A stretch of 64,000 bases of DNA from DTU089 sp002440045 (GTDB taxonomy: Bacteria; Bacillota; Clostridia; Oscillospirales; Acutalibacteraceae): assembly GCA_937885695.1 (NCBI GenBank), contig CALABP010000056.1, forward strand, positions 39,143 through 103,142, written 5' to 3'. This document shows, one piece after another, positions 7,802-17,758 of the stretch. Positions within the stretch are counted from its first letter, which is position 1. Each line of letters opens with the position of its first letter. The notes under the pieces were generated by a model, which saw only the letters and a program-made list of their open reading frames with translations, was not told the origin of the DNA and did no database searches. A program made the position numbers and the translations under genes.

Positions 7802-10800
7802 ATGAAACACAGGTGCGCCAGGGCTTTGAGCCTGCTTTTAACAGCCGTGCTTTTATTCACGGCTTTTCCGCTCAGCGCGTCGGCTGCTTTAAACATAGAC
7901 CGCAAGGTTTATCTTTATTTTAAAGACGACAGCGGAACGACAGAGTCGGAAGACAGCGGGTATGTTGTGCTGACAAAGGACAAGCCGTATTACGCAAACG
8001 GCGACAGAACGGCGTCAAGCTATCTTGCAAAGCCAAACGCAATTTATGACCCCGAAACAAACACGCTTCGCTTAAGTCGATATGACGGAGGCCCTATTTA
8101 TCAGGCTCAGGTTTATGACGATATACCGTTTACCGTATATATTTACGGTCAATGCAATCTTTCTTTCAGCGGCCGCTATCATCCGAATTTTCCGGACAAA
8201 GCCTCGCTTAGCTACGGTTCTTATCTTTATTCCGCTTCGGAAGTCGGAATAGAGATTAAAGCCGGCAATGAGCGTGCGGCTTTGAATATAGACACAGCGC
8301 GTTATCAAACCCATTCCTTCTGCCTTTCGGGAATAAACGCGAAAAGCGTAAAGATTTATGACAATGTTGCGGTGAATATCGACATTAAAAACTTTAGAAC
8401 AGGAGGCATCAAAAATGCATTGATTGCAGGCGTTGAAAGCGACGTTTTTCAGATGTACGACAGCTCTTCTTTAAATATAACGCTTTCAAATTGTGTTGAA
8501 GATGTTCCCATTGCGTTTTACGGCATCTTAAGCGACAGCGTGCTTTTTAATACAAGCGGAAAGGTGTTTATCGATTTAAGAAACAGCGGCAACGGTGAAT
8601 ACGTCAGCGGAATATCGTCGTATTACGGCAAAGGCACCGAATATATAAGCCTTTCCAATACGGGCGGAATTGATATTTATACAAAGCTTTCCGCAACGCC
8701 GCTGCTTTTCAAAACGCTGGGCAGAGACTTATTAAACAGCATTTACCGCGTTATGCCTGACATAAATTCGGGCACTTCACACGCGGTGCTGAAATTGGGC
8801 AAAAGAATCGACATTAAAACCGACGGCAGCGCCTATCTTGAAGGTATGTCGGTATCCGCCGAATATGTAGCGGGCGAAAGCGTTAATATACGCCCCGTCG
8901 ATAAAACGGCAGAGGGCAAAGAATTCGGAAGATTTGACGGAATAGGCTCATATACGAGAAGCGGCGACGGCTATGTTTTCACAGCCTCGGAAAGCACAAC
9001 GTCACCCGTAACCGTCTATAAGCGCGAGGTCAATGCGCTTGTAAATCACTCCTATGCGGGCGTTACCCGGGTAAACGGCACTGACACCTCGGCGTGGGCT
9101 TTTGAAGGCTCAACGGTTACTCTTAAAGCGTTTCCAAACAGCGGTTATACGTTTAAAGAGTGGCAGGTTGAAAACGAAAGCACCGTGCTTTCGGACGTAA
9201 CATCAAAAACGGCAACGTTCACGCTTTCTTCGCAAGGCTCCGGTGCCGAAAACATTACGGCAATTTTTGAAGAACAGAAAATAAGCATCGGCTACACTTT
9301 GAACGGCGGCCATTTCAAACAGGGCTACACAGCGCCGCAAAAATATACCGTGAGAAATTCCGTAAAGCTTCCGACGGCTTCAAACGTTTACCGCGCGGGC
9401 TATGTTTTTGCCGGATGGTATCGCGACAAAGCCCTCACAGACGGGCCGTATACCGAAACGGGCAGATTGGCTCTTTCAAAAGCCTCGTTTTATGCAAAAT
9501 GGATTCCGTCGGGCTCGTCGCTTTATGAAATAAGGCAGTTTACAAATAATTGCTATGCCGTTATTTCGCCTGCTTTTGCAGAAGAGGGAGAAACGGTAAC
9601 GGTTAAAATTGTGCCGAACCCCGGTTATGAATTTGATGAATCCGCACTAAAAATTACATATGCGCCGCCGAATGGCAGCACGGCAACGGGAATACAGAAA
9701 GTAACGCCTGCAAAAACGGGTGATTTGACTTATACGTTCAAAATGCCCGTGCCGAGAAACTATGTCTCGTTAGACGCCTCGTGCACGGCGAAAACGTATA
9801 CAATAACATACGATACCACAGGCGCAGAAAACCCCGGAAATATTCAATATCTTCCGACGGAATATAACGTCGAAGAAAGCTACGACCTTAACCCTGCGAA
9901 CTACTTGGGCGTCGGCGCGTTAAGGCGCGCGGGGTATAAGCACATCGGTTGGTGCCTTAAAAACGATTGCAGCGACACGCCGTTTTGGAATATAACCCAC
10001 GGTGCGCTCACGGGCGACCTTGTTCTTTATCCTGCGTGGGAGCACGTGCTTCGCGATGTAACGCCGATTGTTACTGGCGGCGAATACGGAACGGCTTATG
10101 TTGACACTAGAAAAGCGTATATGGGCAACACAGTCCGTTTTACGCTTTTCCCAAAAGAAGGCTGTACGGTTTATTCGGCTGAAGTAAGGACGCGTCAGGG
10201 TATGTCGGGCGACAAAATAGAATTTACAAAGCTTGGCGATTTTGAGTATTCGTTTGTTATGCCTGACGACACGGCTTTTATAACGGTCGTTTTTGCGCCG
10301 GCTTATACGGTCAAATTGACCGATGGCGACGGCTACACGCTTACACCCGTGCATTACCCCAACTTGGGGCAGTATTCAACCTCGCCCATAGCGGAAGGCA
10401 GACATTTCTATTTTAAATTTGAGCTTATGCCCGGATTTGTAAAAGGCGAGGATTTTAAAGTCCTCGTCAACGGAACGCCGATTGAGGGCGGCAACGATAA
10501 TTATGTAATAGGAAGCATAGCCGAAAACAAGGTTGTAACGGTTGAGGGTGTAAAGCCCGTTTCGGGCGATATAACCGTTTTCGGAACCGTAAAAACGCAC
10601 GGCAGCACCCTTGACGACGTAACTGTCAGAATAACAAGAGACGGCGGCGAGGTGCATTTTGAATCGGTTGTTCGCGGGAACACTGCGGCGTATTCAATAA
10701 ATAACGCCATAGCGGGCAATTATACGCTTTCGGTTATTAAAAATGCACACCTTGTACGCGAATATCCGATTTGTGTGCCGTCGGGCGGCTTAGAAAAAGA

Positions 10801-10996
10801 TGTCGAAACGTGGCTTATGGGCGACGTTAACCGCGACGGCGTTGTTGATGTTCTTGACGCGCTTGAAGGAGATTTGATTATAAGCGAAAACAGGGCGCTT
10901 GAAACGCTCAAAATAAGCCTTGCCGATATGAACGGCGACAGCGACATTACCGTTTCGGACTACAGCGCAATAGTAAATCTCGCTTTGCAGTCATAA
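7802..10996 (+). CDS. Large secreted protein with InlB-type repeats and a C-terminal dockerin
   Basis: A 1064-residue exported protein. The start at 7802 follows AAGGAGG (10-nt spacing) and opens a textbook signal peptide ending near LSASA (residue 28). Residues about 30-420 form a beta-rich region without a recognised family. The middle has Listeria-Bacteroides (InlB B) type repeats, e.g. RAGYVFAGWYRDKAL and RAGYKHIGWCLKND, and a GSTVTLKAFPNSGY repeat. A small carboxypeptidase-regulatory-like sandwich precedes two EF-hand-like dockerin repeats (GDVNRDGVVDVLDAL and DMNGDSDITVSDYSAI). No catalytic domain is apparent. It probably docks to a cohesin partner, which is not in this window. Confidence 0.85.
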   Translation: MKHRCARALSLLLTAVLLFTAFPLSASAALNIDRKVYLYFKDDSGTTESEDSGYVVLTKDKPYYANGDRTASSYLAKPNAIYDPETNTLRLSRYDGGPIYQAQVYDDIPFTVYIYGQCNLSFSGRYHPNFPDKASLSYGSYLYSASEVGIEIKAGNERAALNIDTARYQTHSFCLSGINAKSVKIYDNVAVNIDIKNFRTGGIKNALIAGVESDVFQMYDSSSLNITLSNCVEDVPIAFYGILSDSVLFNTSGKVFIDLRNSGNGEYVSGISSYYGKGTEYISLSNTGGIDIYTKLSATPLLFKTLGRDLLNSIYRVMPDINSGTSHAVLKLGKRIDIKTDGSAYLEGMSVSAEYVAGESVNIRPVDKTAEGKEFGRFDGIGSYTRSGDGYVFTASESTTSPVTVYKREVNALVNHSYAGVTRVNGTDTSAWAFEGSTVTLKAFPNSGYTFKEWQVENESTVLSDVTSKTATFTLSSQGSGAENITAIFEEQKISIGYTLNGGHFKQGYTAPQKYTVRNSVKLPTASNVYRAGYVFAGWYRDKALTDGPYTETGRLALSKASFYAKWIPSGSSLYEIRQFTNNCYAVISPAFAEEGETVTVKIVPNPGYEFDESALKITYAPPNGSTATGIQKVTPAKTGDLTYTFKMPVPRNYVSLDASCTAKTYTITYDTTGAENPGNIQYLPTEYNVEESYDLNPANYLGVGALRRAGYKHIGWCLKNDCSDTPFWNITHGALTGDLVLYPAWEHVLRDVTPIVTGGEYGTAYVDTRKAYMGNTVRFTLFPKEGCTVYSAEVRTRQGMSGDKIEFTKLGDFEYSFVMPDDTAFITVVFAPAYTVKLTDGDGYTLTPVHYPNLGQYSTSPIAEGRHFYFKFELMPGFVKGEDFKVLVNGTPIEGGNDNYVIGSIAENKVVTVEGVKPVSGDITVFGTVKTHGSTLDDVTVRITRDGGEVHFESVVRGNTAAYSINNAIAGNYTLSVIKNAHLVREYPICVPSGGLEKDVETWLMGDVNRDGVVDVLDALEGDLIISENRALETLKISLADMNGDSDITVSDYSAIVNLALQS

Positions 10997-11050
10997 ATGC
11001 TAAGTACCGGCAAGCACAAATATTGATGTTTTCGTAATAAAGATACGGCG

Positions 11051-11090
11051 AAGCCGCGGCAGGATTATTTCTGCCGCGGCTTTATGTTGT
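11051..11090 (+). terminator. Rho-independent terminator after the dockerin gene
   Basis: A perfect 12-bp stem (11051-11062 with 11071-11082, AAGCCGCGGCAG/CTGCCGCGGCTT) and an 8-nt loop, followed by a T-rich tract. Confidence 0.85.
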
Positions 11091-11134
11091 TTATTGTTCG
11101 GTGCGGACGAAAGCCCGCGGTTTTGTAAGTCCCC

Positions 11135-12151
11135 TTAAAGACCGTTTTTAAAATCCATCAATCCTTTGAAAATTTTCATAATTGCAAATCCGTATAAGGT
11201 GTAAATTCTGGTATATGCAAAGTCGAAAATTTTTCCCAAAAAATCGGTTCTCGATGTGAGATACGATTTGTCAAGAGTGGATTTTTTCGGAACTTTTAAC
11301 GGGAAAAGCCCTGCTTTTTTTAACTCTTTAAAAATAATTTTGCGCTTTTTTGCGGGCAATGACATTGATTCGTAAACGGCGGCCGAAAGGTTTGATGCCA
11401 AAAGGTTTGAAATCGTTTCGCCGCATGTGCCGTTTTTTACAGAGTCATCGTAATATCTTTTGAATATTTTTGAAGCCGACAAATGAGCCGCAGCCTTTTT
11501 TGCAAGATGCTCGGGAGAAACAGCGTGTGTTGCGGAGTCGGGGTTTGAACGGTAAAAATAAACGACATGCCCCGTTAATATTTCGATTTTTGGATTGCAA
11601 AGGTTAAATTCATAAAGAAAAACGGAATCTTCACTGCAAATAAGCTCCGGATATTTAAACGACAGCCCGTTTTCTTTTATAATTCTGTTTCTCAAAAGAT
11701 GCGTACAGCAGTGAACGCTGTAGCCGCCGTTGCCGTTTTCGGAAATATTTATTCCTTTTCGCTGTTCTTCGGTCAAATTGCCGTCAAAGTAATAAAAGCC
11801 AAAGGACATTCTGTCGCAGTTACAGGCTTCGATTTTGCTTTTTAACAGGGACAAAATATTTTCGCAAATCAAATCGTCGGCGTCCACAAACCATATATAA
11901 TCGCCGACGGCTTTTTTCAGCCCCTCGTTTCTGGCTGCCGCCGCACCTTTGTTTTCCTGAGAAATCAGGTGCAAATTTTTGTGGACTGCGGCGAATTTTT
12001 CCAAAATACTTTGCGAATTGTCTTTTGAACCGTCGTTTATACAAATAACTTCATAGTCGCTCTGAGGAATATCCTGTGTGAAAACCGAGTTCAGGCATTC
12101 TTCAAGAAATTTGCCGCAATTGTACACAGGAATGATAATGCTCAAAAACAA
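11135..12151 (-). CDS. Family 2 glycosyltransferase
   Basis: A 338-residue GT-A fold enzyme that transfers sugar from a nucleotide-sugar donor, probably to a surface polysaccharide or protein glycan. The N terminus is LSIIIPVYNCGKFLEECL; the nucleotide-binding DGS is in CINDGSKDNS, and the metal-binding motif is in WFVDADDLI. The C-terminal 100 residues have no recognised domain. The start is TTG at 12151 with AGGGGGTG seven bases upstream. It lies 25 bp downstream of the DUF2804 gene and may be cotranscribed with it. Confidence 0.87.
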   Translation of the reverse strand: MFLSIIIPVYNCGKFLEECLNSVFTQDIPQSDYEVICINDGSKDNSQSILEKFAAVHKNLHLISQENKGAAAARNEGLKKAVGDYIWFVDADDLICENILSLLKSKIEACNCDRMSFGFYYFDGNLTEEQRKGINISENGNGGYSVHCCTHLLRNRIIKENGLSFKYPELICSEDSVFLYEFNLCNPKIEILTGHVVYFYRSNPDSATHAVSPEHLAKKAAAHLSASKIFKRYYDDSVKNGTCGETISNLLASNLSAAVYESMSLPAKKRKIIFKELKKAGLFPLKVPKKSTLDKSYLTSRTDFLGKIFDFAYTRIYTLYGFAIMKIFKGLMDFKNGL

Positions 12152-12176
12152 TGCAAAACACCCCCTTCAGGGAAAA

Positions 12177-13301
12177 TTACCACTTATTTTCAACGTATTC
12201 GCAGAAAGCGTACATATCCTTGACCTCGACCTTTGTGCCGTCGTCAAGAATTGCGGTGCCGCTCCAAAGGCCGTGAACCTGGTGCGAATGCATTCTTAAA
12301 AGATTAAGCGCGTTCGTGTCGCAGTGATGGTCATAAAACGGCTTCATAACAAAGTCAAATCTGCCGTCCTCCGAGACGAAATGCCAATCGTTCATATATT
12401 TGTCGTCCTTCGGGAAAACCTCAACGTCAACAGCGCCGAATTTGTGAGCCTTGCCGTCATAAAAAACAGCCGTTTCGGTTGCGTTGCTCTCGTCGCCGAT
12501 GCCCCATGTAATTTCAAAGCCGAAAAGATGCTTTTTGCCGTCCTGCCCGTCAACGTAGCCGGAGCCGTTGCCCCAATACCAAACAAGCTTATAGGGCGTG
12601 TTTACTCTGCCCCAGTCAAGACAGCAGAAGGTGTTTTCTTTTGAAAACTCAACCTTGATGTCGCCGTTTCTGTAAAAGCCGCGGCAGGGCATACAGTTCT
12701 GCTTTGTCGTCATAAAATAGCTTGTGGGGTGACCCTTGAACGGCAAAACGGTTGTAATATTTTCAAGTCCTTCGGGAATATCCATTTCAAATTTGCACTC
12801 GCACTTGCCGTCCTTTGATTTATACCAAAGTGTGCGGCTTGTTTCTTTTGTGTCAAATTCAAAGCTTGCACTGCCTATGCCGTTTATCGTCATTTTTACG
12901 TTGTTGGGCACGTCGCCTTTGGGGGGCAAAACATATTTGTCTCTGCCGCCGAGATAAAGCACGGTTGAATCCGCAATTGTGCCTGCGGCGTGCTTTTTAT
13001 TTTTGTTCGGGTGCTTGAGGTCTATAAGCACGGCCGAAACATAGCCGCCTATCGAGATATTTGCAAAGCTTAACTGAACCATATATTCGCCGTTGCATAT
13101 CTGATAAAAATCCCACTCTTTTCTGTGGATTGTGGGCTTTGAGTTTCTTCTGTCATAGTCAAAAACGTTATGGCGCGCCCAGCCGGGTGAAAGAAGCCTG
13201 CCGTCCTCGGCTAAAAGCCTTGTAGGCTCGGTGTATTCTTTCTGCACGCTTTTTACTTCGCCGTTAAGCCAGCTCGGATATGTTCTTTTAAGTTCGCTCA
13301 T
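12177..13301 (-). CDS. DUF2804 domain protein
   Basis: A 374-residue cytoplasmic protein with features of DUF2804, a family of unknown function found beside carbohydrate genes: a WARHNVFDYDRR segment near the N terminus, YFMTTKQNCMPCRG in the middle, and CCLDWGRVNTPYK. The fold is likely a lipocalin-like beta structure. The start at 13301 (MSELKRTYP) is chosen because GGGAGG lies 10 nt upstream; an earlier in-frame ATG at 13355 has no such site. The neighbouring GH38 enzyme upstream suggests a link to glycan metabolism, which is inference. Confidence 0.75.
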   Translation of the reverse strand: MSELKRTYPSWLNGEVKSVQKEYTEPTRLLAEDGRLLSPGWARHNVFDYDRRNSKPTIHRKEWDFYQICNGEYMVQLSFANISIGGYVSAVLIDLKHPNKNKKHAAGTIADSTVLYLGGRDKYVLPPKGDVPNNVKMTINGIGSASFEFDTKETSRTLWYKSKDGKCECKFEMDIPEGLENITTVLPFKGHPTSYFMTTKQNCMPCRGFYRNGDIKVEFSKENTFCCLDWGRVNTPYKLVWYWGNGSGYVDGQDGKKHLFGFEITWGIGDESNATETAVFYDGKAHKFGAVDVEVFPKDDKYMNDWHFVSEDGRFDFVMKPFYDHHCDTNALNLLRMHSHQVHGLWSGTAILDDGTKVEVKDMYAFCEYVENKW

Positions 13302-13426
13302 AATAAATACCTCCCAATAATATCCAACTGAATTATAACAGTTTAAAAGCCGCAATTCAAGCTTTTTATATAAAATACACTTGAAGTGCGGCTCATAATT
13401 TATTTAATTTGTGTATTTGCGTGTTT

Positions 13427-16400
13427 TCAGAACTCAATTCTGAAGGTCAAAACCTCAAACGGCTTGATTGAGAACATAAAGCCCGAGTCATCGGATTTTC
13501 TAGAAGAAGCATTTTCCTCCATAAGGTTGCAGTCCGTGACCTTTATGCCCTTGAACGGAAGCGAAAGATAAACGTCCGAGTGCTTGCCCTCGGCTTCATA
13601 AACTCTGACGATTATGCCGTTTTCGTCCTGCGCTTTTTTAACTGCGTCAATTATGACGTTGCTCTTGTCAAGCGTAAAGAAGCTTCTTTCGTTAAAAGTG
13701 CCGCAGCCGTTTTCTGTGACAAAGGCTTCAAGCGGAATGTTGAGCTTAAACGCCTCGTGCACGGTGCCCGCTTCGCTCCAAACGCCCTTGTGCGGATAAA
13801 GGCTGTATTTAAACGTGCTTATTCCTATATCGCCTTTGGGATCGGGGCATATGGGGCCGCGCATGAGCGTAATTCTCATTACGTTGTCAAAAAGGTCGTA
13901 GCCGTATTTGCAGTCGTTAAGAAGGCTTACGCCGTAATCGCCCTCCGAAAGGTCCGTCCATTTGTGCGCACAGCATTCAAACATCGCTTTTTCATAAGAG
14001 TTGTTTGCATAGGTGGGCCTTTGAAGCGCGCCGTGGGCAATTTCAAACGTAGAATATCTTGCGCGGATATTTACGGGGAACTCGGCTTTCAGCACCTTTT
14101 CGCGCTCGTGCCAATCAACGGTGGTGTCAAAATCGAGCGTTCTTGAAGCGGCGTTGAGAATAATTTTTTGTGTAATTGTGGATTGGTTATATTTTCTTAC
14201 GGTCTCAATTACGCCGCGCAGGGGCGAGCTTTCAAGAACACGCACGCTTTTTGCGGCTTTAAGCTCGGTCATTTTCATTTTGTAGTCATTTTCAAGGTTC
14301 CATGCGCTTTCGTGAATGGGCTTGTCGTGCGAGATTGTAAGAAGATTGCCCACGCCCGAAAGCACTTCGCGCCCGTTTTCTTTGTCAAATACCGAAAGAA
14401 TGTTGCCGTCGCCGTCAAGCTTCACCGAAAGATATTCGTTTTCAAGTGAATTTTCGCTTGCGATAACATTCGCCGAAGCCTTATTTTCGCCCTTTTCGAG
14501 CTTATATATTTTATAGCCGACGGCGGGTACGTTTTGGGCAAGGAAAAGAAGTCGGCTTTTGCCGTTTTCGTTTATTGTTTCAAAGAGAACCTCTTTGCCG
14601 CCGCAGTCTTTAAGCACTGCGTTTTCAAACGGTGCGTCAAGTGAAACAACGCCCGTTACGGGGTGCGAGCACATATTCCAGACCGTTACAGCCTCGTATG
14701 ACGGCGAAACGGCTTTGTTAAGCGCTTCAAAGCAGTGCGCTTTAAGCTCTGCGCCCTCTTTTTTAAGCTCTTTATATTCTTCTCTGGTGTTTTCGATTGC
14801 TTCGTGAATCGAAGTGCCTGGCAAAATGTCGTGGAACTGATTTATTAAAAGAAGCTTCCACAATTTTTCAAGACGCTCTTTTTCATAGTGCCCCGAAAGT
14901 ATGCCGAGAATTTCAAGGTTTCTGAGCATATATTCGCCCTTGCGGTTGTTCTTTTTAATGAACGCCTGGCTTGTAAACGTGCCGCGGTGATTTTCATAGT
15001 ACATTTCACCGTCCCAAACGGGCAGTTCGTCTTTGTCTTTTTCGACCTCGGCAAAAAATTCCGAGGCTCTGCCCTCGCGCACTGCGGGGAGGCCGGGGAG
15101 CTTTTCAAATCGGCGAATACGCTCTACCATATCGTGTGTGCATCCGCCGCCGCCGTCGCCGTAGCCGAACATACCCATCGAGGCGTCAACAAGGTCGTTT
15201 TGGCGGTTTGTGGAGCGCGTTTTTACAATATATTCTGCATCGCCCTCGCCCTCGTAATGAACCTTTTGCATATAGGCAAGCACTTCGTCGCCCGAGTGCG
15301 AACGCCATTTGAATACCGAAACGGGAAATTCGTTTGTGTCGTTATACTGAAGCTTTGAAGTGATAAAATACTTCATACCCGATTTTTTGATTATCTGCGG
15401 AAGCGCCGCCGTAAAGCCGAAGCAGTCGGGGAGCCAATATGTGTCGGAGCTTACGCCGAATTCTTTAAGGAAAAATTCTCTGCCGTAAAGAAGCTGTCTT
15501 ATAAGGCTTTCGCCCGAGGCTAAGTTTGTGTCGGCTTCAACCCATGTGTTGCCGATAATTTCCCATCTGCCGTCTTTGACGAACTTTTTAACGTTTTCAT
15601 AGACGTCGGGATAATTTTTCTTCATAAAGTCATAAAGCACCGCCTGACTTTGCGTGAAGTGAAAATCGGGATACATCTCAAGAAGCGCGATGTTGTTTGA
15701 AAAGGTGCGCGCCGTTTTGCGGTGAATTTCTTTAACCGTCCAAAGCCATGCAACGTCAAGATGGCTGTGCCCCGCAAGTATTACTTCGCCCGGCGTTTTT
15801 GAAAGCGCCGACAGCTTTTTTGTCTCATCTGCAAAATATGCGGCGGCTTTTTCTACGGAAGTGTAGTATGCGCTTTTGCCGAGGTCAAAGTCGAGCATAT
15901 GTATTGCGGTGTCGGTTATATTGTAAAGGCGCTTTGCAACGTATTTGTCTTCGGAATGCTCATACACGTCAAAGGCGCACGCAAAGTCATAGTGAAGGCT
16001 TTCGGCACCGTCGTTTATAAGGTCCAAAGACGCGTGTTTAAGAGTGTATTCAAGCGCTCTGCCGCCCGCCATGGCGGTGTCGCAAAAAGCGGCGCTGTCA
16101 ACGGTTGCTTCAAGCTGAATGTCAAGCTTTTCGCCCGCTTTCGGGGGAACGGGGAATATAATGTCCGTTCTGCCGACCCAGCCGCTGTTCTCGCGTGAGC
16201 TTACAGCGCCGACAAGCCTGCCGTTGATTCTGACAAGCGCTTCGCCGCCGAAGTCGATAACAAGGCGCAAGGTTCTGCCGCCGAAGCTTTCGGGCACGGT
16301 GACGGACGCTTCAAAATAACGCGTGTCGTCATATCCCGAAAACCAGTGGTCGCCGAGCTTCATTTTGACTGCGGGCTTTTCGTCAAGAACAATTTTGCCC

Positions 16401-16519
16401 GGCTCAACGTGAACGCCCGTGTACGAAGTCCACTCGGGGATTGTTACGCTGTCTTCGGTGTCATACGGTGACATCTGCTTAATAAGGTTTTTTAAAACCC
16501 TCGGATTCATCGTGTGCAT
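13427..16519 (-). CDS. Alpha-mannosidase, GH38
   Basis: A 1030-residue retaining alpha-mannosidase, predicted to trim alpha-linked mannose from host or fungal glycans. An N-terminal beta sandwich (about 1-240) precedes the GH38 catalytic domain. The zinc-binding HSHLD sits at 251-255 (WLW follows) and the nucleophile is Asp365 in YWLPDCFGFT. The C-terminal two thirds hold the three-helix middle domain and the GH38 C-terminal sandwich. There is no signal peptide, so it is intracellular. The start at 16519 has GGAGG eight bases upstream. Together with GH20 and GH13 it marks a glycan-foraging organism. Confidence 0.92.
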   Translation of the reverse strand: MHTMNPRVLKNLIKQMSPYDTEDSVTIPEWTSYTGVHVEPGKIVLDEKPAVKMKLGDHWFSGYDDTRYFEASVTVPESFGGRTLRLVIDFGGEALVRINGRLVGAVSSRENSGWVGRTDIIFPVPPKAGEKLDIQLEATVDSAAFCDTAMAGGRALEYTLKHASLDLINDGAESLHYDFACAFDVYEHSEDKYVAKRLYNITDTAIHMLDFDLGKSAYYTSVEKAAAYFADETKKLSALSKTPGEVILAGHSHLDVAWLWTVKEIHRKTARTFSNNIALLEMYPDFHFTQSQAVLYDFMKKNYPDVYENVKKFVKDGRWEIIGNTWVEADTNLASGESLIRQLLYGREFFLKEFGVSSDTYWLPDCFGFTAALPQIIKKSGMKYFITSKLQYNDTNEFPVSVFKWRSHSGDEVLAYMQKVHYEGEGDAEYIVKTRSTNRQNDLVDASMGMFGYGDGGGGCTHDMVERIRRFEKLPGLPAVREGRASEFFAEVEKDKDELPVWDGEMYYENHRGTFTSQAFIKKNNRKGEYMLRNLEILGILSGHYEKERLEKLWKLLLINQFHDILPGTSIHEAIENTREEYKELKKEGAELKAHCFEALNKAVSPSYEAVTVWNMCSHPVTGVVSLDAPFENAVLKDCGGKEVLFETINENGKSRLLFLAQNVPAVGYKIYKLEKGENKASANVIASENSLENEYLSVKLDGDGNILSVFDKENGREVLSGVGNLLTISHDKPIHESAWNLENDYKMKMTELKAAKSVRVLESSPLRGVIETVRKYNQSTITQKIILNAASRTLDFDTTVDWHEREKVLKAEFPVNIRARYSTFEIAHGALQRPTYANNSYEKAMFECCAHKWTDLSEGDYGVSLLNDCKYGYDLFDNVMRITLMRGPICPDPKGDIGISTFKYSLYPHKGVWSEAGTVHEAFKLNIPLEAFVTENGCGTFNERSFFTLDKSNVIIDAVKKAQDENGIIVRVYEAEGKHSDVYLSLPFKGIKVTDCNLMEENASSRKSDDSGFMFSIKPFEVLTFRIEF

Positions 16520-16558
16520 AAAGTATACCTCCGAAAATTTGTTGAGTATTTTTATTAA

Positions 16559-17446
16559 TTAATCCCGGGAAAGCAATCGGGAATTTATTTCGGCTTTTAT
16601 GTCGTCTGGCAGCTCCTGCGAAAAATGCATTTTTTCACCCGTCGTCGGGTGAGTAAAAAACATCTCGGCACAGTGAAGCGCAGGCCGATTTAAATTTTCT
16701 GTAATCGGACCGCCGTACATATCGTCGCCGACAAGCGGCGCGCCGACGCTTTTTAAATGAACGCGTATCTGGTGGGTTCTGCCCGTTTCGATTTTTACTT
16801 TTAAAAGAGTGCAGTCGCCGCACTGCTTTAAAACTTCGTATTTTGTAAGCGCCGCGTCACCATCGTTCCCTGTGGCGCGAAGAGTTTTTAAGGGGTCAGG
16901 GCGATAGATGGGCGCGTCTATAACGCCGCTTTTTTCAATGCGCCGACTTGCAAGCGCAATGTATATTTTTTCAATTTTGCCGTTAAGAAGCGAAGCGGCA
17001 TAGGCGTGCTTCGCAAAGAGTATCAGCCCGCTTGTGCCTTTGTCAAGCCTGCCGACGGCACGCGCCGCAGAGGCTTCTCCTCCGCTTTTTAAAACGTGCG
17101 CCGCAACTGCGTTTGCAAGCGTAAAATTCGGATGATTGTGCGACGGGTGGCACGAAAGCCCCGCGGGCTTATTTATTACAATAAGGTCGTCGTCTTCATA
17201 AACAATGTCAAGCTCTGTTTCCCAAAGCTCGGGCGGCGAGGTTTTTTCGGGCAGAGTTATTTCTAAAATGTCGCCCTCAAAAACCCTGTCAATAACTCTT
17301 GTGTTTTTGCCGTTCACTTTTAGAGCACCCTCGGTGTGGCGAAGCGTTCCGACAATCCCGTGCGAAAAGCCGAGCTTGCCTTTTAAAAAATAAAGGAGCG
17401 GCTTTTCCGAAAATTCGCTCGGTACGGTGAAAGTAAGCGTTCTCAA
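16559..17446 (-). CDS. RluA-family pseudouridine synthase
   Basis: A 295-residue enzyme that isomerises uridine to pseudouridine in rRNA or tRNA. An N-terminal S4-like region (about 1-75) precedes the catalytic domain. The active-site Asp lies in VGRLDKGTSGLILFA, where the usual HRLD reads GRLD, and GRTHQIRVH and HCAEM follow. The start is TTG at 17446 behind GGAGGG. The exact uridine target cannot be told from sequence; RluD/RluB-type paralogues look alike. Confidence 0.9.
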   Translation of the reverse strand: MRTLTFTVPSEFSEKPLLYFLKGKLGFSHGIVGTLRHTEGALKVNGKNTRVIDRVFEGDILEITLPEKTSPPELWETELDIVYEDDDLIVINKPAGLSCHPSHNHPNFTLANAVAAHVLKSGGEASAARAVGRLDKGTSGLILFAKHAYAASLLNGKIEKIYIALASRRIEKSGVIDAPIYRPDPLKTLRATGNDGDAALTKYEVLKQCGDCTLLKVKIETGRTHQIRVHLKSVGAPLVGDDMYGGPITENLNRPALHCAEMFFTHPTTGEKMHFSQELPDDIKAEINSRLLSRD

Positions 17447-17758
17447 AAAAATGCCCTCCCTAAAGTTTTTTCTTTTGCGGAATTAAAAATTACAGATTGT
17501 TAAAAATCAAAATAATTGAATATTCATTTGCATAAACAATGGCGAAAAATGAAGAATGTTCAAAACTTTGTAGAAGTAAAGTCAATTGCTTTACAAAAAT
17601 CGGTTCAAAACCGCGTCGAAAAGCCCGCGTGCGGGCAAGTTGTTGACATTTTAGACAGAGTTTTGAACAAAGGCAAGTAGAATGCTTTACAAAGTCGATA
17701 TGCAAAACGCACTGCAAAAACGAAAAAATCGCGCGTGTTTACATTTTGTTACGCAAAT
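17447..17758 (-). other. Intergenic region, no gene supported
   Basis: About 310 bp without a convincing gene. It contains two diverged copies of a stretch centred on TGCTTTACAAA..TCG..CAAAAC (about 17586-17612 and 17691-17709). A related GTAAAGG..AGCATTAC pattern occurs twice near 63680 and 63800. A 75-codon frame at 17490-17717 (-) lacks a ribosome site and protein-like composition. Confidence 0.3.
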